From the NCBI GenBank assembly GCA_032622095.1, contig CP136066.1:226740961-226804960 (forward strand): DNA of 64,000 bases, written 5' to 3'. The notes under the pieces were generated by a model. That model did not search any database. It was not told the origin of the DNA and was given only the letters and a program-made list of their open reading frames with translations. This DNA comes from Siphonodentalium dalli. Its lineage: Eukaryota; Mollusca; Scaphopoda; Gadilida; Siphonodentaliidae. Position 1 is the first letter of the stretch. Each line of letters starts with the position of its first letter. The position numbers and the translations under genes are program-made. Positions 1 to 10,983 of the stretch are shown piece after piece.

Positions 1-746
1 AAAAATAGTACCATCAGGTCACGTTTCTGTTTGGAGGGGGGGGGGGGGGGTGGGTTGTTAGTAAGTTGACAAGGGCCAAAGACATCAAACTCAATAACTG
101 TGTTTCATCAAATTTATTATGATTGAAAATGAAACATGATGCGCATTAATGAGAGATGGACAAACTGATTATATAGAACTGTTATTAATGGACGAGAGTT
201 CATTCACTCGTATGAACAGGTCCATCAAAGAAAAAACATATTTCTAGTTCAGGTTTCACCAGCACCCAATTCATGATTTTCAAGAATATTTCCTCAATTG
301 TTTTGTACATTTTTCATTTTTTTAAAACCAACACATTTCAATGTGGTTGTTAAATGGAAGAAAAAAAAATTATTTTAATTTTGAGTCAATACCTGCCAAA
401 TACATGTAACCTGAACCAAACATTGAATTTTCTTTGGCAGCACATCCTACATTCAACTATTATATTTATGAACCATACTATATTGACAATTAGTGAACTT
501 GATAAGAAGCCAAATATATATTTCACAACGGAAATGGACAATCCCATAATTTGTGCAAAAACAGGGGCATGGTGGATTTGGTACTATCAAATTCGAAGAC
601 ATTGTGACTCGAGGGGTGAGGTTACTGCGTTTTCAGATATTTGAAGTTTTGGACGAGGAACCAGTCTATTCAGGAAGAGATATTGAGTGCCAAAGAAACA
701 AGACGCCAGATTCGCATAAACAATGACAGATGGCAATTTTCATTTA
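1..746. other. No gene recognised; G-run near the start
   Basis: AT-rich sequence with a G homopolymer near 37-50. A 96-codon open frame (354-644) is preserved in copy B (44993-45283) but resembles no family I recognise and has no splice or promoter context. I see no gene or named repeat here. Confidence 0.5.
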
Positions 747-750
747 TTAA

Positions 751-1175
751 CCCTTTACCCAACAAACCGGCCAAAAACGCCCAAATAAAGCTTCAACAGC
801 CTAAAATATCTTCGGTCTGTCTCAATAGCACCATACAAATATGGATATCATTGGAACCGGTTCATCGACCACATTGTGATGGTTACAGTTATGCCCTGTG
901 CCAATGCATTCTCTTATATATGCGAGTCGACCATAGGTCGCCTCGCATATATAAGAGAATGCATTGGCCTAAAAAAAATCTTTTTTAACACTTTTTACCA
1001 TTTTTTCTTACATTTTTTAACAATTTTTATAATATTTTTCTACATTCTTTGACAATTTTATAATTTTTAATATGTGTTTAGCCAATGCATTCTCTTATAT
1101 ATGCGAGGCGACCTATGGTCGACTCGCATATATAAGAGAATGCATTGGCACAGGGCCGTTCTGTTGGGTAAAGGG
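751..1175. mobile_element. Two-hairpin MITE, CCCTTTACCC family, TTAA flanks
   Basis: TTAA occurs at both edges (747-750 and 1176-1179). Inside are inverted termini CCCTTTACCCAACA and TGTTGGGTAAAGGG. Two near-perfect 67-bp hairpins lie at 901-967 and 1082-1148, separated by an AT-rich spacer, and the second hairpin is the reverse complement of the first. No coding capacity is seen. The copy B counterpart is 45390-45846. TTAA-specific transposition is inferred from empty sites of sister copies elsewhere in the window. Confidence 0.88.
901..967. repeat. 67-bp hairpin module (type example)
   Basis: The arm CCAATGCATTCTCTTATATA continues with TGCGAG and pairs with its exact reverse complement. 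The centre is CGACC-ATA-GGTCG, bounded by a single T/C mismatch. The same module recurs in at least four MITE families with different ends, for example at 1082-1148, 5283-5349, 5405-5471 and 40272-40338. Many short open frames in the window, with peptides containing DHRSPRIYKRMHW, are only translations of this hairpin. Confidence 0.95.
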
Positions 1176-1249
1176 TTAAGAAATTACATCAACATCGAGA
1201 CGAAATTCAGTTATTAAAATGTACGTTTGCTTCCATGAAGTAGAAACTT

Positions 1250-1945
1250 GCTGTCATTTGCAGAATGAGGGTGAATTTAGTGACGCTATCCCGCACAGCA
1301 GGCTAGCATCACCATATTCACTCTCTGGAGACATCATTCTGCTTAGGCCTCATCTTCTGGGAAGTATCTATAGTATCAAATTAACATTGTTTTTAGTTAC
1401 GTTTTCCCATCTGGGAAGTTTCTATATCCCATAATTTGCAGAAGGTAAAATCCATAATCGAGGTGCCCAATGGGTGATCATCACCAACTTCAACTGGGGA
1501 ACTTCAATCTGATCCTAGATCTACCATAGCAGTTGAGGGCCTTAACAGAATGAGGTCCCCAGAGGGTGAATTTAGTGATGCTAGCCCACCATGCAGGATA
1601 GTGTCACTAAATAAACCCTCTGTGGACCTCATTCCGCTTAGGCCTCATCTTCTGTGAAGTATCTAGTCTCAAATTAACATTGTTTTCAGTTACTCTTTCC
1701 CCTTCAGTTCAGTTTCTATATCGCCTAATTTGCAGAAAATAAATTAAATATAAATGGAGGTGACGAATGGGTGAACATCACCAACTTCAACTGGGGATCT
1801 TCAATCTGACCCTGGGTCTCCCGTAGCAGTTGAGGCCTAAGCAGAATGAGGTTCCCAGAGGGTAAATTTGGTCAGGATAGTGTCACTAAATTCATCCTCT
1901 GGACACCTCATTCAGCGAATGATAGACACACTGTATCCGGGTCAG
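1250..1945. mobile_element. Foldback MITE, GTGTGTCTGTC family, multi-hairpin
   Basis: The left end reads CTGTCATTTGCAGAATGAG and the right end reads CTCATTCAGCGAATGATAGA followed by CACAC. Three foldback segments of the type GAGGTCCCCAGAGGGTGAAT are separated by two copies of the same ~200-bp spacer, which contains GAACATCACCAACTTCAACT or close variants. It is probably a two-hairpin element that gained a third unit by internal duplication. Copy B carries an enlarged version at about 45920-46930. Confidence 0.75.
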
Positions 1946-2309
1946 GAAGCAAATTACTTTTGAAATAACCTCACATTGACATGATTAGATAGCATTGTTC
2001 TAAAATCGTATAAAAGTCATACCAAATTGCATAGCTTTTATCCAAAATTGGGTAGGAAATTGCGATGCGATACCAGTTAATTTGCTCCCTGATCCCGGTC
2101 TGGGTATCCCCTGACTATGTAGACTAGTACCCTGTGAATCAGGCATTTTCATATCGAATCTAAATCCGTCTGGAATTGATTCCCAGGGCTATTTATATTT
2201 TTGTTCGTCTGAGCATTTCACATCATTCAAGTCTGAGTTCACTTGGACTATAATAGTTGAATTCAGAGTGATGACAGCTGTATTCTTCCATTCATGAAAT
2301 GATGAAATA

Positions 2310-2432
2310 CAGTAATGCCCTATTTAATCGACTCCCTAACCACAGCAGAATTATGGGTAACTTTTCAGGATTTAGTCGGACATATGGCTTGTTGCCATTC
2401 ATCGGAAAGCTCGATTAATTAGGGCATTACTG
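2310..2432. mobile_element. pogo/Tigger-like MITE, TA flanks
   Basis: It begins CAGTAATGCCCTATTTAATC and ends in the inverted match TTAGGGCATTACTG, with TA on both sides. The right arm is shortened, so the foldback is asymmetric. The terminal motif and TA target resemble Tc1/mariner (pogo/Tigger) elements. The copy B counterpart is 47307-47429. Confidence 0.8.
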
Positions 2433-2570
2433 TAGTGGTGATTTGCTCCCACTCAGTCAAAAAAGAACTAACTAAAACAGATAACAATATCAGAGAAAAA
2501 ATAACATATACATTCATAGTTAAACCAAACATCCCCTCTCTATGGGAGCCAAATAACATATACATTCATA

Positions 2571-2728
2571 CAGCAATGCCCTAAATAATCGACTCCTTAA
2601 CCACAGCAGAATTATGGATAACTGAGAGCTTTCCGATGAATGGCAACAAGTCATATTTCCGACTAAATCCTGGAAAATTACCCATAATTCTGCTGTGGTT
2701 AAGGAGTCGATTATTTAGGGCATTACTG
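2571..2728. mobile_element. pogo/Tigger-like MITE, one arm deleted
   Basis: TA-flanked foldback of the same family. The left arm has lost about 50 bp that copy B keeps (47568-47780), where both arms are nearly full length. The right arm holds the family motif CCGACTAAATCCTG and ends CATTACTG. Confidence 0.82.
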
Positions 2729-3116
2729 TAGTCAAACCAAATAGCACATCTCTATGGGAGGCCAAATTCACAATTAAGTATAGTTCAAATTCCATGTCTC
2801 AAAACTTCCCTAACGCTGAAATGGATGCAGCCAATACTGATGCTAGTAACCTTTGACATATATTTACCTTAGATGATACCATTATATGTAAGGTAGTAAG
2901 GCTATAAAAAAAAAACAATTACGCTTAAGTGTAATGGCATTATGCTTACAAGTAATGGAGTTGTAAGTGAAGCAATTACGCTTTAGCGTAATAGCATTAT
3001 TAATAGCTATTAAATGTGAATTTGGCCTCCCATACATCTCGCATCACAAACTTTCAGTCTGACAAAAATAGAGTCATTCTTATGTTTGGAATATAGGGTT
3101 CAGACGAGTCGGTTGC

Positions 3117-3692
3117 TTATATTGCTTTGTAATTGGAATCGACATTAAAACTAAAGTGTTTTAATACAGTGTGAACGTAATAATGCAATGCATTCTTTTC
3201 TTTGCAATGCAGAGATCCTGTTTTCAACACATGCCTTATAAGACGTTTCTTGTTTTCAATCGATAAAAGATTGCCGCTGTCTTTGAAGTGAAGAAAATCA
3301 ACTTGTACTAATGTCAATAGCAGGCGTGTAAATGTTATAACGCAACATATGCAGCCGTGTGAATGTAATAATGCAACATACGCACCAGTGTGAACGTAAT
3401 AATGCATTATACGCAGCCATGTGAATGTTATAATGCAACATACGCACCAGTGTGAACGTAATAATGCAACATACGCAGCCGTGTGAATGTTATAACGCAA
3501 CATATGCAGCAGTGTGAACGTAATAATGCAACATACGCACCAGTGTGAACGTAATAATGCAACATACGCAGCAGTGTGAACGTAATAATGCAACATACGC
3601 AGCAGTGTGAATGTTATAACGCAACATACGCAGCCGTGTGAATCATAATTTTGAGCCAGAGGCCAGTCAAAATATGTAATTAACCCTCTCAT
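3117..3692 (-). repeat. 31-bp minisatellite with an incidental open frame
   Basis: A ~31-bp unit containing GTGTGAACGTAATAATGCAA is repeated about ten times at 3325-3640. Because 31 is not a multiple of three, the reading frame rotates from unit to unit and gives a 191-codon minus-strand open frame. Copy B has the same frame at 48169-48744. The protein is only repeat translation, and I do not regard it as a gene. Confidence 0.8.
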
Positions 3693-3932
3693 GACGGGAG
3701 CTGCACTGGTGCAGCATTAAAGATCCTGTGCCAGTGCATTCTCTTATATATGCGAGTCTTCCATAGGCAGCCTCGCATATATAAGAGAATGCACTGGCTT
3801 ACAAGGTAAATATTGTTTGGCCAATGTATCCTCTTATATATTCGAGACTCCGTTTGGGAGACTCGTATACATAAGAGAATGCATTGACACAGGGTTTTCG
3901 AATTCAGGAAGATCCAGTCATGGAAGCGATAT
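3684..3932. mobile_element. Two-hairpin MITE, TCATGACGGGAGC family
   Basis: TTAA (3680-3683) precedes CCCTCTCATGACGGGAGCTG. Two diverged hairpins follow (CCAGTGCATTCTC... and CCAATGTATCCTC...), separated by a short spacer starting CTTACAAGG. The right end, GATCCAGTCATGGAAGCG, has lost the TTAA found in sister copies. The first hairpin differs from the common module at paired positions in both arms. The copy B counterpart is about 48736-48983. Confidence 0.75.
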
Positions 3933-4159
3933 GCAAATAACTGAAATTTACAACTTTTTATGAACTGGAATTGAAAATGTTTCTATATTCTTTTAGCTGA
4001 AAATTTACCTTTAAATAAATTTTTAAGTAAAATATGTGTAACACAAAATGTTATTTCTGTGTATTTGGGAATAATAATAAAATAAAGATGTCTTCAAAGA
4101 GTTTCTAGGATTTTTTGCCACATCCCTGGCTGTATTTAAAGGGACCCAAGGCACTCGCA

Positions 4160-4256
4160 GTGGGTAAATGTAACCCATAGAGAGCCCCACATAGCCTGGA
4201 GCAGACGACTCTCCGTAGTGCATGCTTCCATCTCTGTGAGGCTAACAGTGGGTAAA
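4160..4256. mobile_element. GAGAGCCCC foldback MITE, single copy
   Basis: ACCCATAGAGAGCCCCACAT at the left is loosely matched by the inverted GAGGCT...GTGGGT at the right, with a GCAGACGAC motif between them. It is one copy here, while copy B has about six tandem units at the same site (about 49220-49770). Confidence 0.65.
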
Positions 4257-4259
4257 TGT

Positions 4260-5139
4260 GCAAAAACATAAAAGTATGAAAACATCACCACTCAGAAGAA
4301 CATGGAGAAATAGATAAAAACAAATTATAATACTAATTATTGATAGTTCTCCAATAACAAAATTTCATCTGTTGAAACCATTGTTGTGTAAACAAAACTG
4401 TAACAGTGATTTGTCAACAAACATTGCTATTAATCTTCAAATCTATTAGGCTGTATATGATTATCACAATATATTTTAATGGTTTGATCTTTTCCAATCT
4501 TTTACAGTTGAATTTAGATTGAACTTTGTTTCTTGTTGGACTAATCCTACTTTTTGGGTAATTTCAATGTAACATTAATGTTTATATAACAATAGTTTTT
4601 ACATATGAAATCTCATTATTGGAGAGTTATTAATAACGAAAATAAGAACAATATCAATCTATTTTTTCATTAACTTGTTGATGTTAGATTATATTAGGCT
4701 TTTACAGACTTTTAAGTTACTTCGCGTGAACCCACTTTGAAGGCCTCGTGTCCCTTTCACTGTACAATCTGATATAAGTTAAGGCCTTAATTACACTCTA
4801 CTTATACAGACTTATATACAATATTTTTTCAATAATAAATATTAACATTGAACAATATGCTATATATTAGGCCTATTCATATCAAAATATAAAATTTCAT
4901 CTCAACAACCATTATGACTCCAAAAAGGTTATAAACGGCAATTATCCACAAAATCGGCATAAATGAGGCAGAATTGTGGAATGGTAATATTCATTTCACC
5001 TGTATTGGATGTAACCGATGACATGAAAACAAATTGTCGAAAGCAAAGTCTGAAATTTTTTTCCAAGCTAATTTCAGCCAAAATATTTGGCTTAGAATTT
5101 AGAAATAAACTGAAAATGACCGCAATTATTTAGTGTATT
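4260..5139. other. AT-rich stretch, nothing recognised
   Basis: No open frame, hairpin, splice-like exon or array is evident. The sequence is conserved with copy B (about 49770-50643) apart from small indels. Confidence 0.6.
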
Positions 5140-5143
5140 TTAA

Positions 5144-5498
5144 CCCTTTACCCAACAAACCGGCCAAATAAAGCTGCAACAGCCTAAATTATCTTGGGTC
5201 TGTCTCAATAAAACCATACAAATATGGATATCATTGGAACCGCTCCTTGACCACATTGTGATGGTTACAGTTATGCCCTGTGCCAATGCATTCTCTTATA
5301 TATGCGAGTCGACCATAGGTCGCCTCGCATATATAAGAGAATGCATTGGCCTAAAAAAACTTTTTACCATTCTTTAACAATTTTATAAATTTTAATGTGT
5401 TAAGCCAATGCATTCTCTTATATATGCGAGGCGACCTATGGTCGACTCGCATATATAAGAGAATGCATTGGCACAGGGCCGTTCTGTTGAGTAAAGGG
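5144..5498. mobile_element. Two-hairpin MITE (CCCTTTACCC family); empty site in copy B
   Basis: TTAA flanks lie at 5140-5143 and 5499-5502, and hairpins at 5283-5349 and 5405-5471. Copy B has a single TTAA at 50644-50647 and no element. A truncated MITE sharing this copy's diagnostic AAATTATCTTGGG variant sits nearby in copy B at 50836-51150. Confidence 0.9.
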
Positions 5499-5689
5499 TT
5501 AAAAAATCTATCAACTTCCTGTTTCAAAGAGGACCATGCACTCAATACCTGTCTCGTCGAAATGTCATTTCTCAGAACTGTGCAGGCTTCCTACCAATTA
5601 CATCACATCACGTTAAGTTAACTGTCCTTTTTATCTTGGAGCCACTAATATTGAGTTCTGATTGGCACTACATGATGTGGAAAGAGAAT

Positions 5690-6175
5690 GTGACACTCTA
5701 CAACAGGTAATATGTGGACCTGTAGTTAAAGTGACACTCTACAACAGGTAATATGTGGGCCTGTATTTAAAGTGACACTCTACAACAGGTAATATGTGGG
5801 CCTGTATTTAAAGTGACAGTCTACACTACAGGTAATAAGTGGGCCTGTATTTAAAGTGACTCTACACTACAGGTAATATGTGGGCCTGTAGTTAAAGTGA
5901 CACAGGTAATATGTGGACCTATATTTAAAGTGACACTCTACAACAGGTAATATGTGGACCTATATTTAAAGTGACACTCTACAACAGGTAATATGTGGGC
6001 CTGTAGTTAAAGTGACACTCTACAACAGGTAATATGTGGACCTATATTTAAAGTGACACTCTACAACAGGTAATATGTGGACCTGTAGTTAAATTGACAC
6101 TCTACAACAGGTAATATGTGGGCCTGTAGTTAAAGTGACACTCTACACTACAGGTAATATGTGGGCCTGTAGTTA
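5690..6175. repeat. ~42-bp minisatellite, about 12 units
   Basis: The unit contains ACACTCTACAACAGGTAATA and a following TGTGGGCCTGTAGTTAAAGT segment. There are about a dozen units here and only about four in copy B (51238-51410). Confidence 0.9.
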
Positions 6176-6246
6176 ACTGAAACTTTTTTGTCTGCCAGAA
6201 CCATTCAAAAACCGACCAGAGAAGTCCCCACCTAGGACCTATATGT

Positions 6247-6829
6247 TAGGGCTTCACGGTTTTTTCGGTATTTAGTCATACCGCGGTTTTATTTTTAATA
6301 CAGTGTAGTCGGTATTGGATTACTTGAATAGTCGGTATATCGCGGCACGCTATATTTTCTTCTTTCAGTCAGTTTTACGACAGCAAATGTCAACAAATGA
6401 AAAAAATTCCGAGGCAATAACGCGTGCTTGTAAGTAATGAAAGAGAACCAGCGAGACGAAACGAGAACAAGCGATACGAGAAGATATAACCAGCCCGACA
6501 AGACGCCCAGAGCAAAACTGAAGAAAGTGCTAAAAGCATTCACAACAAAGTGTCAACGCGTTGTATAATGAAGGGTGTGTGTTTATAGTCATCTCATATA
6601 TGCAGCTCAAATTAGTTATGATCACAAGTGACATGCATTGCATTGTCCTATTTGGGTGTGTCGGCGTGACACTACATTCACACTCAAATATTGAATTGCG
6701 TACTGCATGTTCCAAAGGATCTTGACTAGCAAAATGTTTGGAAATTATTCTTGACGGTATTTAGTCATACCGCGGTATTTCATCAAATATCGTAGTCGGT
6801 ATTGTGAAGGTGGATACCGTGAAGCCCTA
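6247..6829. mobile_element. hAT-like non-autonomous element
   Basis: The ends TAGGGCTTCACGGT and ACCGTGAAGCCCTA are inverted repeats. The flanking octamers CTATATGT (6239-6246) and ATATATGT (6830-6837) look like an aged 8-bp target duplication, as expected for hAT. Subterminal segments carry inverted CGGTATTTAGTCATACCGCG-type motifs. The small minus-strand open frames inside (6295-6715) do not resemble a transposase. The copy B counterpart is 51477-52058. Confidence 0.75.
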
Positions 6830-7317
6830 ATATATGTATTAATTAGATTATTTATTGAATAATGTTGATGTGTGCTCATGTAAGCGTACAAAACTGAAGC
6901 ATATATTAATGTGAAGATGGCAGGTTGTTTTTGTTTATTATTGCACATTATTTTCCAGATTTAGTGTGGTAATTAGTGTTCTCCTGATCTTGAATTCTGG
7001 TAACGAATTCAGACATGAGTAAGCGATTATTATGTCAGCATGGTTTATGGTGGGATAAACAACTTTAAAACTCATTAAATTAATTCCATATCAAAGAAAA
7101 ATGCACAGTGATGATGATTGAGTCTCTTGTGTAATTGCCATGAATTTATCACTGGCTTTTTCAAGGTGGGGTATCTAACCCGCAATGCGGATTTGGCTAA
7201 CAGCCAGTAATTGAATGTCACTGTTAACGTCATAACAAAGGTTACTTGATGAGATTAGATTGTAATTGCACACCGCTCCTCACACCATTCACTCGTATCC
7301 ATACAAACTAGCCAGAT

Positions 7318-8135
7318 TATAGTGTGCCTGTCATTTGCATAATGAGGTCCCCAGAGGGTGAATTTAGTGACGCTATCCCGCATAGCAGGCTAGCATCACC
7401 AAATTCACCCTCTGAGGACCTCATTCTGCTTGGCATCATCTTCTATGGGAGACATAGTCTCATATTGAAGTTTCAAAGTGGTGAATATTGTGATGTACAC
7501 CCATTGGGAACCTCGATTATGCAATGTGTCATCTGCCAATTTGATGATATAGAGAAACTAAACTAAAAAAGAAATAGCATCTAACTTTCTGTAGAAATTA
7601 GTTAACCCTTTACCCAACAGAACGGCCCTGTGCCAATGCATTCTCTTATATATGCGAGTCGACCATAGGTCGCCTCGCATATATAAGAGAATGCATTGGC
7701 TTAACACATTAAAAATTATAAAATTGTTAAAGAATGTTAGAAAAAATGGTAATTTAATACCAAACATAAGCAAAGTAGGCCAATGCATTCTCTTATATAT
7801 GCGAGGCGACCTATGGTCGACTCGCATATATAAGAGAATGCATTGGCACAGGGCATAACTGTAACTATCACAATGTGATCAAGGAGCCGGTTCCAATGAT
7901 ATCCATATTTGTATGGTTCTATTGAGACAGACCGAAGATATTTTAGGCTGTTGAAGCTTTATTTGGCCGGTTTTGGCCGTTTTGTTGGGTAAAGGGTTAA
8001 TAAAGAAACTGTCCAGAGAAGATGAGGCCTAAGCCGAATGAGGTCCCCAGTTGGTGAATTTAGTGATCCTATCCCGCATAGCGTCTCTAAATTCTCTCTC
8101 CGGGGACCTCATTCTGCAAATGACCGATACACTAT
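7318..8135. mobile_element. Foldback MITE (GTGTGTCTGTC family) with a nested MITE
   Basis: TATAGTGTGCCTGTCATTTG at the left is inverted at the right as CAAATGACCGATACACTATA. The first hairpin is at 7345-7430 and the second at about 8040-8120. A CCCTTTACCC MITE (7606-7996) is inserted in the spacer. Copy B (about 52547-53276) lacks the nested MITE and has a ~300-bp tandem duplication instead. Confidence 0.8.
7606..7996. mobile_element. Two-hairpin MITE (CCCTTTACCC family), nested; clean empty site in copy B
   Basis: TTAA flanks lie at 7602-7605 and 7997-8000. Copy B reads GAAATTAGTTAATAAAG without the element (TTAA at 52831-52834 and again at 53132-53135). Here the left end is short and the hairpin lies close to it, while the long unique arm (AAGCTTTATTTGGCC) is at the right. 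The element is therefore in the opposite orientation to the one at 751-1175. Confidence 0.92.
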
Positions 8136-8322
8136 AATCAGGATTGCATACATACAGTGTAGCACATGTATAAATAAATAACATAACTCAAGATGCTTTA
8201 TGTGAAAACAGTACAAAAATATGAAATATGAAAAATCACGATGACAGACCATGATCTGAATAAAAACGCGAACATCCCAAATAAATAATTTACAATATAC
8301 AAAAATGATTCTCCATGTTTAA

Positions 8323-8725
8323 CCCTTTCAGTGTCAGGTCCGAATTTTGTATCAACCCATATACCCTGTGCCAATGCATTCTCTTATATATGCGAGTCGA
8401 CCATAGGTCGCCTCGCATATATAAGAGAATGCATTGGCCTAACAATTTTTCATCATTTGTTATTTTTTACAATTTTTTACAATTTTAATAATTTTGTCTT
8501 ATATTCTTTAACAGACTTATTTTGTAGGTTTAGTGCCAGGGAATCTTACGTTTTTCATGGGCATAAAAATTATTACTATGCATACTTGGTGATAGTTTTG
8601 AGTTATAACATGTGTTTTTAAATTTTAATTTTTTAATTTTAAATTAAAAAAAAAAAAAAAAATTAGGGTTGATTTTACAGACCGTAAATTAGGGCCGATG
8701 AGATCAGCCCCTGGCACTGAAAGGG
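8323..8725. mobile_element. Single-hairpin MITE, CCCTTTCAGTGCCAGG family
   Basis: TTAA flanks lie at 8319-8322 and 8726-8729. The termini are CCCTTTCAGTGTCAGG and CCTGGCACTGAAAGGG. One hairpin of the shared 67-bp module lies near the left end, and AT-rich spacer fills the rest. The copy B counterpart is 53466-53867. Confidence 0.88.
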
Positions 8726-8729
8726 TTAA

Positions 8730-9500
8730 TATGTTGAAAATTGACTATGAGTCAAAATGGTCTATGGATGAATGAGTCAACGAATGAATAATGGGTATTT
8801 ACAAGGGAAATAGTGACAAGGACCTAATGAATATTCATGAATATATATAAAGGACAGATTTGACATGGTTGCCAGCAACTTGATCAATTCATGAAAGTGG
8901 TCATTTTGATTTCCCATCAAACGCTACACGTGGCACCGGATAAACAACGTCCTTGCCATATGGGTATCATCACCCAGGTATACATGAGGTGGAAAATCAA
9001 GATAGTCTTGATGTAAAGAGAAACTGAAAGCTCCAATTACAACAGAATACAATATTATTCATGCTAAATAAAATAATACCAGCCTCTTCTCCCAAAATGG
9101 GTTGGTTCCTCACCATTTTATTGCTTTTTTGCTAATTTTTCTCAGACTCATTTTTTTTCACTTAAAAAACAAAAAAAACGAGCGGAGTGCAGCAATTGTA
9201 ATCTGTTGCTTTAATAATAGTTAACAACAGTCTTTATCTTGTCATTTTTGCAGCCGAGTTCCATAAATCGTCTTGTCTTTGTCCATGTTCTAATACCCTC
9301 AGAGACCCAGAACAAAAAGTTTGCTGTCCAATCCCCCTCCCACCCCATAGAACAGTATTGTAGAAATAATGTCAGAACTAGTGTCGAGCGAGAAAAATTA
9401 CATAAAGATATTAAATTACTTTACCACCATCCCCCAACCCTGTAGAACAGTATGGCAGAAATAATGACAGAACTAGTGTCGAGCGAGAAAAATAACATAA
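8730..9500. other. No gene recognised
   Basis: AT-rich non-coding sequence shared with copy B. A 68-codon open frame at 9239-9445 is not supported by any recognisable motif. Confidence 0.5.
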
Positions 9501-9506
9501 AAAATT

Positions 9507-9828
9507 TAATTACTTTACCACCCCCGGCACTGTTTTTTCTCTCATTTTACCCTGAACACAGATATCATTTAATTACTTTACCACCCCCGGCCCTGTTTTT
9601 TCTCTCATTTTACCCTGAACACAGATATCATTTAATTACTTTACCACCCCCGCCCCTGTTTTATCTCTCATGTTACCCTGAACACAGATATCATTTTATT
9701 ACTTTACCACCCCCGACCCTGTTTTTTCTCTCCTGTTACCCTGAACACAGATATCATTTTATTACTTTACCACCCCCGGCCCTGTTTTTTCTCTCCCGTT
9801 ACCCTGAACACAGATATCATTTTATTTA
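9507..9828. repeat. ~64-bp minisatellite, about 5 units
   Basis: Units contain ACTTTACCACCCCCGGCCCT and CCCTGAACACAGATATCATT. They generate a 125-codon open frame of repeated ITLPPPALFFLS peptide, which is not a gene. Copy B has about five units (55018-55340) with different internal variants. Confidence 0.9.
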
Positions 9829-9840
9829 GCCTCATGTTAA

Positions 9841-10232
9841 CCCTTTACCCAACAAACCGGCCAAAACCGGCCAAATAAAGCTTCAACAGCCTAAAATATC
9901 TTCGGTCTGTCTCAATAGAACCATACAAATATGGATATCATTGGAACCGGCTCCTTGACCACATTGTGATAGTTACAGTTATGCCCTGTGCCAATGCATT
10001 CTCTTATATATGTGAGTCGACCATAGGTCGCCTCGCATATATAAGAGAATGCATTGGCCTAAAAAAAATCTTTTTTTAACACTTTTTACCATTTTTTCTT
10101 ACATTCTTTAATAATTTTATAATTTTTAATGTGTTAAGCCAATGCATTCTCTTATATATGCGAGGCGACCTATAATCGACTCGCATATATAAGAGAATGC
10201 ATTGGCACAGGGCCCTTCTGTTGGGTAAAGGG
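9841..10232. mobile_element. Two-hairpin MITE (CCCTTTACCC family)
   Basis: TTAA flanks lie at 9837-9840 and 10233-10236. Both hairpins are present with a spacer of about 70 bp. In copy B (55355-55669) the spacer is almost gone, leaving the two hairpins nearly adjacent. Confidence 0.9.
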
Positions 10233-10236
10233 TTAA

Positions 10237-10896
10237 ATTTGATCAAGTGTTTGTGTTCTTTTTCCAGTAAACATGATTCGAGTCTCGCGTAAACACGATC
10301 CGGGTTTCTTTGAGTGCCGTAAATATCTCTCTGCACCAAGACTGTGATCAGTAGAGCATGAAATGACCAATGAAAATCAGCACCTGAGGTCATAGGTTAA
10401 ACTAACCCAAAAACGCCCAAAATATACAAAACTCAATATCAATGATGCAACGATACACTGTCAATATAGAAATTTTTCGGATGATAAAAACCTAAATTGA
10501 TGATTGCAACTAGCATGGCATAGAAGCTACACATAATGTTTCAATATTATAATTATAAAGATATGATTACGTCACTCGTATTCAATATTATAGTTATAAA
10601 GATATGATTACGTCACTCGTATTTAAATTCAGGAAGTACTATTTCTCACTCTCAGTTTTAAATTTGCACACTTTAAGTTCGTGCACAATTCTGATTGAAA
10701 TCACACTCAAACAGCTCCGCTTACTGAGAAATCAGTTATCTGTCGCATTACAGTCGCTATCAAATTGCTACTAAATTATTCGGTACTAAATGTTGAAATT
10801 CTTGAAAATATTCAATTATATTGGACATATGAGGTAATACTGGACTCTTGATACACTTTTCGGTGTTTTATTGTTGTCCTAGTTTGAATTTAAGGG
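10237..10896. other. AT-rich stretch, short direct repeat, no gene
   Basis: A direct repeat containing ATATGATTACGTCACTCGTA occurs twice near 10560-10620. Nothing else is recognised. Confidence 0.5.
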
Positions 10897-10900
10897 TTAA

Positions 10901-10983
10901 ACTACCCTTATGGAGCCCCTCACAGACGTGAGCAGACAATACTCAGCAATACAAGCTGTCACCTGTATGGGGCTCCATAAGGG
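10901..10983. mobile_element. Short TTAA-flanked foldback MITE
   Basis: TTAA lies at 10897-10900 and 10984-10987. The arms ACCCTTATGGAGCCCC and GGGGCTCCATAAGGG form a foldback around a GAGCAGAC motif like that of the GAGAGCCCC family. The copy B counterpart is 56336-56418. Confidence 0.75.

Noticed and set aside
354-644. 96-codon frame preserved at 44993-45283
   Set aside because: Only a few substitutions separate the copies, so openness is not evidence of selection. No motif or gene context was found.
3117-3692. 191-codon minus-strand frame preserved in both copies
   Set aside because: It covers a 31-bp minisatellite, and low divergence between the copies explains its preservation.
7558-7858. 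Open frames with a recurrent DHRSPRIYKRMHW peptide on both strands
   Set aside because: The peptide is the translation of the 67-bp palindromic hairpin, which reads the same on either strand. It recurs wherever the hairpin does.
9452-9829. 125-codon proline-rich frame
   Set aside because: It is translation of the ~64-bp minisatellite, and copy B does not preserve it.
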